NCBI GenBank assembly: GCA_050084515.1
Contig: CM114274.1
Span: forward strand, 41,106,001-41,170,000
Direction of reading: 5' to 3'
Source of the DNA: Blasia pusilla
Taxonomy: Eukaryota > Marchantiophyta > Marchantiopsida > Blasiales
DNA: 64,000 nucleotides
The translations under genes and the position numbers were made by a program. The number at the start of each line of letters is the position of its first letter. Positions within the stretch are counted from its first letter, which is position 1. This document shows positions 46,901 through 58,440 of this stretch, one piece after another. A model generated the notes under the pieces. It searched no databases, was not told where the DNA came from, and saw nothing but the letters and a program-made list of their open reading frames with translations.

Positions 46901-48378
46901 TATTCTCCTACTGCTTGCCAAGGGAAGACAAGAACAGCCTAGCGCGAGGAACGAAAGACACGTGCATTGTGTGGCGGCAGCTTCCATCATTGAGCGCGCC
47001 AGCTGTGTCTTTCCTGCGGAAGAGGTCCCGGCCCACCGTAAATTAGTGAGGTTTAATCACCTTCTCCCTCCAGTTATGACTGCGAAATGAGAATAAAGAC
47101 AGTTCCTAAAGTATCATTCAGATGTCTCATGCGTCAAATGAAAGTCTCCAGGACATTAGTAGACGATTGTTCCGGATTCTGAAGAGACGACTTGAGCTTC
47201 GAATTAAAGTTAGAACTCATACCTGCCTCCGGGGACCCGCACATGAAAAGGCGTCCTACATTAGGTCTTCGGAGCTCGAGTCGCTCCGACAGCCCGCTCC
47301 TTAGCCCTTTCCTTAGAGCTCGCAAAGCGGACTCTCGTCGGGCCATTTGCTGCAACGCCCTCTCGATGCGGGGAAGTTTTCCTTCAAGATTCCACGAGGT
47401 ACCCCTCATATTTATTCTCTCCAAATACGGGTTCACCTGAAGGACGTCCATTAGTTCTCGGTAGGCAGTCTCATCCAGGTTTCCGGCCCTTTCCAGATCT
47501 AAACATCTCAAGTGCTTGTTCTGTCGCAGCGCTCCGAAGAGTTGGACCCAGAAATCGCCTTTCACAGGTTTAAAACTCCATAAGCTTAACTCCTCAAGTG
47601 AAGAGTTTTCTTGAACCAGAGGTAGCAATGATACGAATGCCTCTTCTGGAATTGCAAAGTTATGAGGAAGATAACGTAATAGCCTCAGCTGCAACGAATA
47701 CAGGTTATGATGATGCATCACTGCTTCTGCAGTCACCCTCGCACCTTTCTCATCTATAAAATAAATTTTCAGGCCTAGTTTCCGCAGGTTAGGAAGGGCG
47801 GCGAGTATGGTTGCGAGATGCTTCCCCGCTTGTTCGTCGATATCCAAAGACTCCCATCTAATTACTTGGAGTTTGCAATTTTGGTGGTCCTTCAATGCTC
47901 TTGCTACATCCCCCAACAATCTGGTGGAAACTTCGCGCGTCCGGCTGGAGTTAAACGACACGCGTATCGATTCCAGAGACTCATTAGCGCGAAGCAAAGG
48001 CGGGAGTAGAGAATGACACTGGGATAACTCAAGCTCCCTCAGGCTGCGGCATTCGCAAATGGAGCGAATAACTTTCTCCCGAGCTTCGTCCACCATTTCC
48101 CCGTACACTCCAGGGGCGAATAAATGTTGAATGGCCTCAGCTTGGTCTTCAGGAAGACCTACATCGCAAAAGCCCTCCCAAGAAGTGCTGGACATGTGGA
48201 CAGCAAACTGGTCCAGAGAGAACTTCCACTGTGATAAGACACCATCAGGATCGAAATCCTTCGAAGTATCAGGACCAGCAGCAGTCTGAGAGTCAGACTC
48301 GAGAAATGGATGTTCATAATCGTCTTCCACATGCCCGGGTAGTTGAGAGCCCGGCGGAGGTTGTTCTGCGCTGTCCAT
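43970..48378 (-). CDS. LRR-ROC-COR (Roco) GTPase-domain protein, four exons
   Basis: Exons by splice consensus: 48378-47223, 47013-46962, 46896-45666 and 45484-43970. They sum to 3954 bases, exactly 1318 codons with the stop. Intron 1 starts GGCAG/GTATGAG and splits the P-loop GSPEAGKT (residues 381-388). Introns are 209, 65 and 181 bp. Domains: acidic N-terminus; leucine-rich repeats about 90-335 (SLRELELSQCHSLLPP, HLRCLDLERAGNLDE); ROC GTPase-like domain with the P-loop, TEGVEI, DLAGQ (428-432) and THKD (about 503-506); COR domain about 550-900 ending around VYLYKKWSSLIRSSH; a coiled coil about 1000-1110; and a C-terminal domain. The nearest known plant relative type is TORNADO1-like Roco proteins, which act in signalling and development. 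No stops, frameshifts or odd codons are seen, so it is probably functional. Confidence 0.88.
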
Positions 48379-48853
48379 CGACTAACTCGCCTAGCGTGAA
48401 GGCGCTGGCAAGTTGCAATTTTGAACTAGCACCGGAGCGCAACCTGGTAGAACGACATCATGCGATCGCAAACAGCAGAGTTGTTAGTACACCAGGTACG
48501 CACTGGAGCAGACCAGGAGATGTCTAGATCTATTGTTGTTGCAGCTAAGAACTCCGAACTGGATTGGTACCAATCTTTGACGGCACCCAGACCTGGTATG
48601 GCGTCTTAATAAGAGAGCAAAAAGCGCTAGTGACACCCTGAGACGATGAGATGACAGGAAATAGGAATTCTTGATCGATTGGTTTTGAAGAAATGCACAT
48701 TGACATTTACGTTCAAGATCAGATAATGCTCACCGAGTCTGGTCGTTTTCTCTGTCACCGCACGCGAGCTCATGAAACAGGTCAATCGAAACTAAGGTGA
48801 CTTAAGGAAGAATCCTGATAGGAAAAATAATGGAAAAAGAGTAAGATCAGGCA

Positions 48854-48866
48854 GGATATATAGCTC
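48854..48866 (-). promoter_or_regulatory. candidate TATA box of the Roco gene
   Basis: On the minus strand GCTATATATCC lies about 480 bp before the ATG at 48378. It would imply a 5' untranslated region of about 450 bases, or an intron in it. Position and sequence are the only support. Confidence 0.35.
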
Positions 48867-49062
48867 GAATACCATCCCATGAGAAAACCAGTCGCATTAA
48901 TTACATCTCAGATTCGCCAGGCCGTCAGCAGTATGTATGAAATCTTTTCTCTATGCGCAGACAAGTAAAATTAAGAAGGTAAGCAAGAACAGCTTAATAG
49001 TAAAATATTGCTTTGTGCCTGGAGGCGTCTTACTTTCGACTACTGCCAACAGGAGTATTCCA

Positions 49063-49094
49063 GCCCCGTGCTTGGCTTCGAACAAGCACGGGGC
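49063..49094. repeat. perfect 12-bp hairpin
   Basis: GCCCCGTGCTTG (49063-49074) and its exact complement (49083-49094) enclose GCTTCGAA. It stands alone upstream of the Roco promoter region, with no known role. Confidence 0.85.
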
Positions 49095-49099
49095 AAATC

Positions 49100-50326
49100 A
49101 TTTGCAACAGATTGATAGTTTCCCCTCCGTCATCGCGTGGAGCTCTCTACATGTGAAGCGCATAAGATTGCGTGCGATGAAAGATGGACAATTGCGATGG
49201 ACAATTGCGACATACTTGCGCGGGTAGCACGATTTGCGACTCGAGCACCCAAGACCACACCCATGGTGATCCCACGATCTGGTCATATGAACTGGCGGGT
49301 GAAGCAACTTTAACGCCACATTCCCATTACTTGGTCTTGTAAAGTCTCAGCCATGGAAGCATATCCAAAGGTAATGGCACAGGAGGCTCCCTCGAAAGTG
49401 TGAACAACCACTCCTGCATTCATAAGGTGCCATTCGGAAAGGTACAATTGACATCTCGCTTTTCAGTTCCACCCTCATTTGGTGCTCCAACAGTTTATTG
49501 GCAGGTGTCCACATAGCTCAAATATCACATGTATCTACTTTAGAGTTATCTAAACGGTTCTACCTAAAATGGAGACCAAACACAGTATTTTATATTATAT
49601 GGCCGGCTGGGAAAACGGAAACTCACCGGTGCGGGCCGAATTCCCCGAACAGAGCCGGGAAATCGCGTCACAGTGCGTGGGTCGACTATCTAGTAACGGT
49701 CATATTTGTGACGAAGCGAGGCGCTCTGACGCGTAGAATGGTGAGTACCACTTTCCCGAGAGTTGTCCCGGTCCGCCGCGGCCTCCGTAAGCCCCGCTAG
49801 AGATTCCTGGACAGCATAAAGGCGGTTCATATGGAGACGCCGGATTCTCCGTCTCCGTTTCCAGCCGGATTGGTTCATAGTGAGGCAAACGCACAACGTG
49901 TGGGGCAAAAAACCGAGGGTTTAGGGTGGTGTCCTTTGTGTTCATATCTGTTTAACCCGCTGGAATGACGAAAACTTCGAAAATTTAAAAACTCCCCGGG
50001 GCCCTGCTCCAAACCGAGAAACCCCCCGGACCCTGCTCCCCAAACGGGGGCAGTTCCGCCATCCTCCGGCTCCGTTTCGAGCCAGATGGAGGCCTAACAT
50101 AGCCCTGTGAACACCCTAAACCCATACAGCTGGTTAGGGAAGCCCGCTATATTAAGTTTCCTTTTAACATGAACCACTAATCATGGGAGAGTGTCATCTT
50201 AATATGCAAACGCTACGTTGCATTTTCGGCTGATAGCCATTTTCGGTTACATTCTCCGCTGCTAGGTTGTCCTACGGCCTCTGCCTGACAAAGATGTCAG
50301 TTTTAGAGATTTTCAAATCTCTAATC
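49100..50326. other. stretch without a supported gene
   Basis: The part at 49600-50120 is GC-rich with a repeated phrase (CCCTGCTCC near 49999 and 50032; GAGACGCCGGATTCTCC-type phrases). Open frames overlap on both strands and none is recognised. Confidence 0.45.
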
Positions 50327-50897
50327 AGATATGTGATCTTAAGATTTGATGTATGGCAATTTTTGTAGCCATTTCCATGATATTGATTTCTTGAGAAAGG
50401 TGGATGACATTAATTCAAATGTTATGTCTCTATTTCTTGGAGAGCTTATTTTGCCAGTAATAGCTTTTTTGTCCCGATTTCATAGGTAGCTTTTCTACAT
50501 TAGCTTTGGCCGAGTTTAGGGACCCTAAAATTACGTACTTACAAATTGTTGTGATCTCACAATCACGGAGATTAGTCAGTGGGGTTGTTTCCAGACTTAA
50601 ATCTTCCAGTATTTATGGTGTGCATTGGGGACACGGCTTGCTTCACACTTCAGCCGTGTTGAGATCCGGGGTCCCTAAACTCGGCCAAAGCTAATGTAGA
50701 AAAGCTACTTATGAAATCGGGACAAAAAAGCTATTACTGGAAAAATAAGCTCTCCAAGAAATCGAGACATAACATTTGCATTAATGTCATCCACCTCTCT
50801 ATTTCGCAGAGTCAAAATTTCCATATCTCTCAAGAAATCAATGTCATGGAAATGGCTAGGAAAATTGCCATAGATCAAATCTTAAGATCACATATCT
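50327..50897. mobile_element. foldback element with ~200-bp inverted arms
   Basis: The left arm 50327-50525 and the reverse complement of 50670-50897 match closely from AGATATGTGATCTTAAGATT through ATGACATTAAT, GCTTATTTT, TTGTCCCGATTTCATA and TTTGGCCGAGTTTAGGGACC. The right arm has about 27 extra bases near 50810. The loop is about 145 bp with no frame of note. Length and symmetry suit a foldback or large MITE-like element. Transcription through it would give a long hairpin RNA. No target duplication could be confirmed at the outer ends. Confidence 0.85.
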
Positions 50898-50899
50898 TA

Positions 50900-52358
50900 T
50901 TAATTTTAGTAATAATTTATGATGGTAATCGTATAAAGTCTTCTCCAAGGGTGCAAAGGTATACGACCCTCTTCCACTTCCAATAACCATGTGTCGTTTT
51001 TACTACTCTTTATTTTTACATGAGAAAGATGTCAAGGGGCTGGTGGGAATTCGTTGTTTGCAGGTAGGCAAGCGAGTTGCCTCGGTGGGGAGTCCCTGGA
51101 GACGCTCGTTGGCATTTTGTTGGTCATTTTTCTGTTCGGAAGACCGTGGGCGGAAGCGCAGTCCATTTTTCGTAGATATCGCAGGTGCAGATTGTAGAGT
51201 AGAGTAGCAACAGAGTGGCAGACAGGGTGCAGGAGTGTAGCACAGAGTGAAGTGTTGACGGGAGAACGGCGGGATGTCGGGAAAGGAGGGTTTTTTTTCC
51301 TTGCAACCGCCGGGGGACTGTTAAGTGAAGACGGCTAGCTAGGTCGCGGCTGAGTTAGGATTAGGTCTCGCACAATCAAGGAAGATGGACATGAATTTGG
51401 GAGTAATCGGGACAGGGCTAAGCCGTGAGGGCGAACGGAGCCGTTGAGGGCTGGGGCGCGGAGGCGGAGGCGGACAGAACCCAGGCGCACAGCCGCGGCT
51501 CGTCCCTTACCCTCCCCTCCCCCGCATTTAGCCGCCCCCCCCTCCCCGCGCATTTCCTCACCATAGGGGTGCGGGCCATTTTGGCCCCCTCCCATGACGT
51601 GGTTGGGAGCGCCATGGTTGGCGACGTCCCAACGTGGTAGACGGAGTAGTACACACCGGAAAGTGGTTGACTGAGCGGATGTGGTAGGCATGGATGTGGT
51701 CGAAGTCAAGGATGACGTAGGAGGCAGGGCGGACGTGGTAGAGGCGCGGGTGTCATGATAGACGAGCGTGGTTGCGTTTGGACGGGGTTGAGTTGAGGTT
51801 GCGAGCCGCGTTTGGGGATGGACGGAGAGATTTTTCAGGACGTGATCTTTTTCAGGCTTGGCTGGGGTTTGTGAGGATTCTGATGGAGGCATACACGCCG
51901 ATGCTGACAGGAGGTTCGACGTGTTGGTCGAGGAGAGTGTCGTGCTGCAGAGGTTGTCGTATCACGTGGAGGAGTGGATGTTGACGGTGCAGTAGGTTGA
52001 TGGGCGTGATCAGGTTACCCATTCGAGTCCCTTTTCTTGCACTTATCTTATGTGATTGAGAGTCTTGGGTATTGGGTAGCAGCTGGTGCTAGGTCGGTGT
52101 AGTGATGGTGACGAGTGTAGACTCTTTTCATGTGTAGCATGTTGGTGGATATACGGCGGTTGCCGAGTAGGGGTCGCATGTATGACCCAAGAGTGTCAGT
52201 AGGTTAGGTGAATCACTTGGTAGGCTCATGGTGAGCCCGAGTGTTGAGTGTGCGTGAGGCCGAGTGTGACATCACGGGATTATCATTAGCATCGGTGAGC
52301 TAGTGAGGAGTGTGGGAGACTCTCGGTGAGTCTGAGTGCTTGAGCGGGTGAGACAGGG
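50900..52358. other. leader region of retrotransposon copy 1, 5' LTR not found
   Basis: This GC-rich stretch precedes gag. I searched by eye for the family LTR start (TGTGTGATCTCC) and end (TTACGTGCTACA) and found neither, nor a clear primer-binding site. The 5' LTR has been lost, has diverged, or was replaced. Confidence 0.4.
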
Positions 52359-53800
52359 TTGTCATCACGGCGTTCTTCCAGGGTTCGGAAGAACGCGGGT
52401 AGTGCCAGCAGTAGTAGTGGTGTGACACGGAGTAGACTAAGATACCGAGGGGTTACGAGTGAGGAGCTACCTCGACATCCATCCCTGGCTGGATCATCAT
52501 CACTACACACTGGGTCTGGTGACGAGATTGCAGACGGAGGAAGTATCACTTGGCAGGAGATGGACGACATGGGCCATTGGGGCATGCGTCATTTCTCGGG
52601 TGCAGTGGGCACCATCGACTTAGATGATTTTATCCAGGAGTTTGACACGTGGTGCGACTTCCAGGAGGTACGGACCCCGCTCGAGTTCAACCCTTTTATG
52701 GCATGGAAGGGGTTGTTCGAGCACTTGGAGGGTCCTCCGATGGATGACTACATGGAGTTTCGATCACAATATTCAGTAGAGATCGATGCCTGGAGGATGT
52801 ATTGGGCTCCAGGGTATGTGTCCACTAGTGGTCACGAGGCATATGATGGGATTGTGAGAGGAGAGAGACCCACACCATCAGCCCAGAGACTAGATGGAGA
52901 GGAGGGCACTGAGAGAGGTGATGATTGCAGTTGTTCTCGACAACACTGATCCCTCCGTCGAAATGTGTTGCATGGCTGGGGTGGCTGGGTGGGACGGGTG
53001 TGTTGGTATGATGGAGACTCATACCTTCGACATCCATGGTATTGACACGATTGAAGTTTTTGTGCGCAAAACTGGTCCTTCTGTTGAAGTTCGAGGAGTT
53101 GACTGCTACATTGCTGCGGTTGAACTTGATCTCTTCAGCACTCATTTTTTTGTCGTGCTTAAAGCTGCCGTGAGAAACGCGGATCCCACCACTAAAGCCG
53201 AATTCTAAAGGGCTCGCTGCTCCAGCCGCTGCTTCGAGGCGGAGGGCATTGTAAGCAGCAATACTTTCTACGACATCGATTATGTTGTGGTTGAAGTTAT
53301 TGAATGCCGCGATACTCTTTGCCACACCAATTATGTTGTACGCATTAACAGTGCCCGCCTCATAGATCACGCTGCGAGTCCTAGCCACCCCCAACCTGTT
53401 GTGGTTGCAGTTTTTGAGAGTAGCGATTTTCTAGTGGTAGAAGGCCACCCAGCTTCAGTCCCACAGTGGAGTTCTTCTAACAGTTGGGGAAGAGCTACCA
53501 CGGCGTATGCACCGACAAGCTGAAGAGTCTACAGGATTTTCAGCGACGATCGGGTGAAAGTCTTGGAGAGGCATTCACTCGCATAAGGAGGCTGATCATT
53601 GCTACGTATGGAGTGACTGAGGCACAGTCAGTCCAGTATTAGTACAAGGTTCTCAATCCAGAACTACGGAGGAGAGTCCAAGATCCGGTGCTGATTAACA
53701 CAGCGAAGCCCACATTGAAGGTGGTCTTTGAGTTGTCTGAGCGTATTGAGCTCTGCATGAGTGAGGAGCAGGTAGTGAACGCTGGATTTTCTTGAGAGTT
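52359..53800 (+). pseudogene. gag, capsid part, copy 1 (interrupted)
   Basis: The first frame (52359-52949) starts MSSRRSSRVRKNAGSASSSS and contains LDDFIQEFDTWCDFQEV and FNPFMAWKGLFEHLEGPPMD, typical of the Ty3/gypsy capsid N-terminal half. The capsid resumes near 53514 with DKLKSLQDFQRRSGESLGEA then FTRIRRLIIATYGVTEAQ, broken by TAG (53640-53642) and TGA near 53793. The intervening 52930-53460 is open in two frames but shows no capsid motifs and is probably an insertion. The product would package RNA in virus-like particles. Confidence 0.7.
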
Positions 53801-54050
53801 GACGGGTCCACGAGCGACGGTGATCCCACAGGTGCCACAGCGAGCACCAGTACCACGGGAGCGGGCCAGTGTGCCCAGAGAGCAGGCCGGGTACCGTGAG
53901 CTTATGAGGCAACGACCCATACCTACAAATGTTGCCCAACAGGGACCGATGTTGTCTTGTTGGACGTGTGGAGGGGCCCATAGGCAGAGAGACTTCACAT
54001 AACATGGAAGAGGACCACGAGCTCCTCTGATTGCTCAGGAGCCATAGAGG

Positions 54051-54539
54051 ATGGCCTCACTACAGTACCAGTGTGATTATTGCCATACATATGGTCACAC
54101 TAGGGATAGATGTTCTGACCTTCGTCGAGAGGCACGTCTAGAGGTAGGCCAAGGGCCTGGGGGCGGTCGTCTTGGAGGAGGTTGGGGAGTTCTTCCTGGA
54201 CGTGGTGGTAGAGTACCACCACCAGCCAGAGGAGATGGAGCAGGAGCACTAGATCCGGAACTTCTCTCACGCATCGATCAGTTGGAGCAGAGGATTGCTG
54301 CCATGACGATGATGCAGCTCAGGGAAGGCACGGAGCCGCAAGCAGCTAGTGTGGCTCCAACTTCTACCTCTTACCCTGACCCGGGTGAGGATCTCGCTAG
54401 TATGGGGTTTATATGTAGTGTAGTTGAGGCGGCTGCAGTGGTGACTCGGGGTGCTGCAAGAGGCACCGAGCCATCAAGAGATGGAGTTGACATTGACCCG
54501 CCGGAGGCGACCGATGGGCGGCAGGCCAGGGTTCCATAG
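54051..54539 (+). CDS. gag nucleocapsid part with CCHC zinc knuckle, copy 1
   Basis: The frame reads QYQCDYCHTYGHTRDRC near its start: Cys-x2-Cys-x4-His-x4-Cys (54072-54113), the nucleic-acid-binding zinc knuckle of retroelement gag. A degenerate first knuckle (CWTCGGAHRQRDFT) lies just upstream at about 53957. A Gly/Arg-rich stretch (GQGPGGGRLGGGWGVLPGRG) follows, then a short coiled coil (LLSRIDQLEQRIAAM). The frame ends at 54539, where the spacer frame takes over. Confidence 0.75.
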   Translation: MASLQYQCDYCHTYGHTRDRCSDLRREARLEVGQGPGGGRLGGGWGVLPGRGGRVPPPARGDGAGALDPELLSRIDQLEQRIAAMTMMQLREGTEPQAASVAPTSTSYPDPGEDLASMGFICSVVEAAAVVTRGAARGTEPSRDGVDIDPPEATDGRQARVP

Positions 54540-54551
54540 TCATTCACATCG

Positions 54552-55420
54552 TTGGAGGCACTACACACACCATCGATGGTGCCTCGACGACCAGTGGTGC
54601 CTACAGCTCATGCAGGTACATCGACGTCACGAGGAGTTGGAGTGACAACTCCTATGCCGGCTCGAGTGGAATCAGTGTCGACCATAGTGTTGGAGGTGGC
54701 CACTAGAGTGAGTCAGACTCCGCTATTTTCCGCCATAGAGTTGGCGAAGTTGGGAGTTGGACTAGCTGAGGTGTTCCGGCTGGCCGCCACGTTGTGCGAG
54801 CGTGGAGAGGTGACTGCTTCTTGTTCAGAGGTAGTTGAGGAGGTGGTGGACTTGCCCTCAGAGCTGGTGCTCGAGACGTCCCCCATAGAGTCATGGCATG
54901 CGGCGGCGGCGAAGTTGGTAGATATGCGAGCTCAATCGACCATAGAGCGAGCAGTGGTGACAACTGGAGTAGTGTTACTGGATAATCAAGCTGGAGTATT
55001 TCGCTTGGTTAGTCCGACGGGGACAGTATACCACCCGCAGCGCGTCCTACTTGATTCGGGAGCGTAGCCCTTGATGTTAGGGAAGGCAGCGTGTTTAGTG
55101 TTGGGGTTACGGAAGGCCGACATTGAGACTTGTCCCTTCCAGATACAGACCTCGATTGGGGGCATGTCACCTAGGCAGTATATGACTCGAGAGGAGATAG
55201 TTGTCAGAGTCCAGCCAGAGCATGCGACAAATAGTGCTATGGTGCGCACACGTGCGATTACGACACGGCTAAGTAAATGCGATGTGTTGGTGGGGGAGTG
55301 ATGTTATATCCCCTAGGATTCATCCTTGACTTCTGGGAGGAGACCGTTGCTTATCGACTAGGGTGGCGGTCAGGTGACGGGCGGATGAGTCTGTTACCCG
55401 TGCAATTTGCGGGATGAGGT
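54552..55420 (+). pseudogene. spacer and aspartic protease, copy 1
   Basis: 54552-55067 encodes a spacer containing VSTIVLEVATRVSQTPLFS (the part also found at 22.7 kb) and then YHPQRVLLDSGA, the retroelement protease active-site D-S-G motif with Asp at 55053-55055, directly followed by TAG (55065-55067). The same protein resumes PLMLGKAACLVLGLRKADIE and ends in the flap-side CDVLVG near 55290, where a frameshift precedes ILDFWEETVAYRL. The enzyme would cleave the polyprotein. TAG for CAG is the likely origin of the stop. Confidence 0.65.
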
Positions 55421-55441
55421 GGTCGATCACAAGACGAGTCT

Positions 55442-56715
55442 ATGACCATGTTGGCAGATTTCACAGGTAGTGTTAGCTGGCCAGGAGAGTTGTTGGAGGG
55501 GAACGCACATGCGAAGGATGTTCCAGTAGCAGATAGTCCCACGGAGAGACAGGCCATGGCGAGTGTCTCTTCCCATGTTGGCGAGACCTCTTCACCATTG
55601 TGGGGTACGACTCGAGAGCTACAGAGGAGTGCCGACGACCTCGTGAGGCAGGCGTGGAGTCATGCCTTTATTCCGGAGCAGCGAGAGTCAGGTGGCGATC
55701 GGGCCCCTGGAGTGGAGGCGTTGACTCCACTGGATACCACACCCATTGTGTGGCAATGTCTAGAGGAGGATGTTAGGGTGTTAGATCTCTTCGGAGGGAT
55801 TAGCTTTGGATTGGCTGCGGTATCGCAGGCGGGGATACGGGTGCATCAGTACCTTTATGTGGAGAGAGATAAGCCTACGCGGTGAGTATCATTACGTCAC
55901 ATAGAAAGATTGGTCTAGAGGTATCATGAGTTGTTGCCGATATCCGCAGTACGGGGATATCAGCATACACTACCCGCCGACATCTCTTTGGTGGGGGCAC
56001 AGGATCTGGATAGAGTTGGCACCATTCATTTGGTGATTGCTGGATGGCCATGTTAGGGTCATTCATCAGGTGGCCAAAGGTTTGGATTGCAGGATCCGAG
56101 GTCAGGGATGTTTTGGGAGATGCTGCGAGTAGTACGACACTTGCAAGAGAGTCAGACATATTCTTCGGCGTATATTTTGGAGAATGTGCCGTTGTTGGGA
56201 GACACTTGTGCACGTGTGATGACAACTGTGCATCTGATGAGGTCCTGGTTGGGACCAGTTGTGTTGTTAGATGCAGCGAGAGTTGGATCACGCGCCCATT
56301 GTCCACGACTATGGTGGACGAACTTGATATCATCAAAGGTACTAAGTCGAGCATATGATGGAGTCCAGAGAGCACCACATCTCACATTGGATGCTATTTT
56401 GGGCTCAGGGCATCAATCTCAGGTGGTGACGCGGGATGATAGACCACCGTTGGCGATGGCCAATAGGGTGGGGGAGTTGAGGGCAGCCTTACCTACGTTG
56501 GTGAGCTTCCTAGCATCCCATGCCTTTTGTCAGGGAGGGCCAGGCATGATTTGGGATGAGGTGACCCAAGCATTGGAGGAGCCTACAGCAGATGAGCACG
56601 AGTGTGCCATGGGGTTCGCTACGGGTACTACGTCGGTGCCAGGTATGACTGAGGCATCCCGGAGATAGGTGTTGGGGCAGGCGATGGACATGTCTCACAT
56701 GGATAGTCAGCCTAG
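55442..56715 (+). pseudogene. DNMT3-like cytosine-5 DNA methyltransferase captured by retrotransposon, copy 1
   Basis: Motif I reads VRVLDLFGGISFGLAAV (DLFGG at 55784-55798), the S-adenosylmethionine-binding loop. After TGA (55883) and TAG stops comes motif IV, LVIAGWPC, with the catalytic Cys codon at 56051-56053 and TAG right behind it. Then GLQDPRSGMFWEMLRVVRHL, motif VI AYILENVPLLG, motif VIII DAARVGSRAHRPRLWWTNL (copy 3 reading), a motif IX-like VVTRDDRPP and motif X VLGQAMD. The order I-IV-VI-VIII-IX-X is the uninterrupted order of DNMT3-type enzymes, not the circularly permuted DRM order. It lies between protease and reverse transcriptase on the same strand, so it was part of the polyprotein. 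It would methylate cytosines de novo. Copy 1 is dead. Confidence 0.82.
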
Positions 56716-57118
56716 GTATGGCTGAGCAGAGAGGGATGTGAGTATCATCCATGCCGTCAAGTCCACGAGTTGGACCATTGCCTACAGGGTCTGTATAGGC
56801 ATTGGCTGGGGCGGGACGAGGAGAGATAGGCACCCATGGACTTCCTCGGATGTCGTTCAAGCGGAGAGTGCAAAGGCGGCCAGAGCAGCACATGTTCATT
56901 TTTTGGATGTGGAGCATGGTGTAGGAGGTCAGAGAGGAGTGGTTGTTGCGGAGGTGGCTAAGGTTGCTACATAGCAACCAAAGCCGGAGGTTGCGTCCTC
57001 TCCGAGTGAGGTCACAATGGAGACTTGGGAGCCTATGATAGGTCTCAAGTTGATAGGAGGAGAGTGACGGCGAGTTCATAGGTTTCTGAGAAGGCATGTT
57101 AGTTGTTTTGCCTTCAGT

Positions 57119-58440
57119 ATGAGAGACTTGGGTACGCTGAAGGGTCCTAGGATACGGATTGAGTTGGCTAGTGATACGCCGATCTTTTGTCGACCCTACA
57201 GGTATTCTGATATGGAGCGAGCCTTGATTCAGAGCATGAGTCAGGACTTGTTGGAGGCGAGACTTGTGGAGTTATCACATGGGGAGTATGCATCTGCTAC
57301 AGTCATGCCGGCAAAGAAGGATATGTATGGCAATTGGACAGATAGGCGGATGTGTGGAGATTACCGTCCTATCAACCGACAGACGAGGTCAGATTGGTAC
57401 ACCATGCCTACTCCTCACAAGATCTTTGATGCGGTAGGGCGTGCAAAGATCTTCAGTACTTTAGATCTACATGCTGGCTATCATCAGCTTCCTATCAGGT
57501 TGGAGGACAGGGAGAAGATAGCATTCTGGGGGATAGATCAGTTCGGGAGAGATTGCTTGTATCAGTGGCGGTTCTTACCACTTGGGTTGAAGAACATGCC
57601 TGTAGAGTTTCAGAGAGTGATGGATAGGATTCTGGCTGGCTTGGATTTTGTACGTTCTTACATAGATGGTATTCTTATCTTTAGTTCCACGATTGAGGAG
57701 CATGAGCGACACTTGAAGGAGGTATTTTGGCGATTGCAGTTACATGGACTAAAGCTACATCCAGGCAAGTGCAAATTCTTTCAAGAGCAGATTGAGTACT
57801 TGGGACACACCATATACCCGAGTGGATTAGGCGTTCAGCAGACAAAGGTGGAGGCTATTGCGCAGATTCCACGCCCTACAGATGTGAGTTGAGTCTGAGC
57901 ATTTCTTGGACTGGCAAACTTCTATTGACGATATGTCAAGGGTCTCAGTGCGATCGCAAACTCTTTGACCTTGTTGACGAGACATGATCAGGTTTGGTTG
58001 TGGGGAGATGATCAGGAGCAAGCATTTCAGGAGCTCAAGGACAGGTTGACGTCCTCACCCATTTTACAGAGACCGGTTAGGGGTCGCCCATTCCAATTAC
58101 ATATGGATTGGAGCATGTTGAGTCTAGGAGCATTGCTTACTTAGAGGGATGACAAGGAGAGGGGGTTCGTTGTGGCTTACGCGAGCCGATCAAACAACAT
58201 TGCAAAGGCAAAGTACAGCTCTTACGAGGGAGAGTGCTTGGATGTAGTGTGGGTCGTGGCACATTTCAGGTGCTATTTATTCGGAAATCCTTTCACACTT
58301 ATCACTGATCATCAGCCGTTGAGTTGGTTGATGGAGTCCGACAAGCTTACGGGAAAGCTAGCCAGGTGGGCTCTATTACTATAGGAGTATGGGTTTGAGG
58401 TGGTTCATAGGCAAGGTTGGCTAAACCTGGATGCGGATGG
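57119..58440 (+). pseudogene. reverse transcriptase and RNase H, copy 1
   Basis: The reverse transcriptase frame (57119-57892) contains FCRPYRYSDMERALIQSM, VMPAKKDMYGNWTDRRMCGD, FSTLDLHAGYHQLPI (motif A), FLPLGLKNMPVEFQRVMDRI and YIDGILIFS. The last should be Y-x-D-D; the second Asp codon is GGT (57668-57670), which would abolish activity. After TGA and TAG stops, FYRYVKGLSAIANSLTLLTR and an RNase H domain follow with YSSYEGECLDVVW and ITDHQPLSWLMESDKLTG. RNase H carries TAG at 58142-58144 and 58382-58384, both CAG in copy 2. Confidence 0.85.

Noticed and set aside
47041-47100. Alternative exon 2 start at the strong acceptor near 47080, giving a second P-loop-like GTSSAGKT
   Set aside because: That reading has an in-frame TGA just upstream and would disrupt GSPEAGKT; the acceptor at 47014 keeps one clean P-loop and an exact codon total.
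45164-48527. Plus-strand open frames across the Roco gene
   Set aside because: They overlap exons with clear domains and consensus splice sites on the minus strand.
49063-49094. GC-rich hairpin resembling a bacterial terminator
   Set aside because: The sequence is eukaryotic and the hairpin is not followed by a T-run or placed at a gene end.
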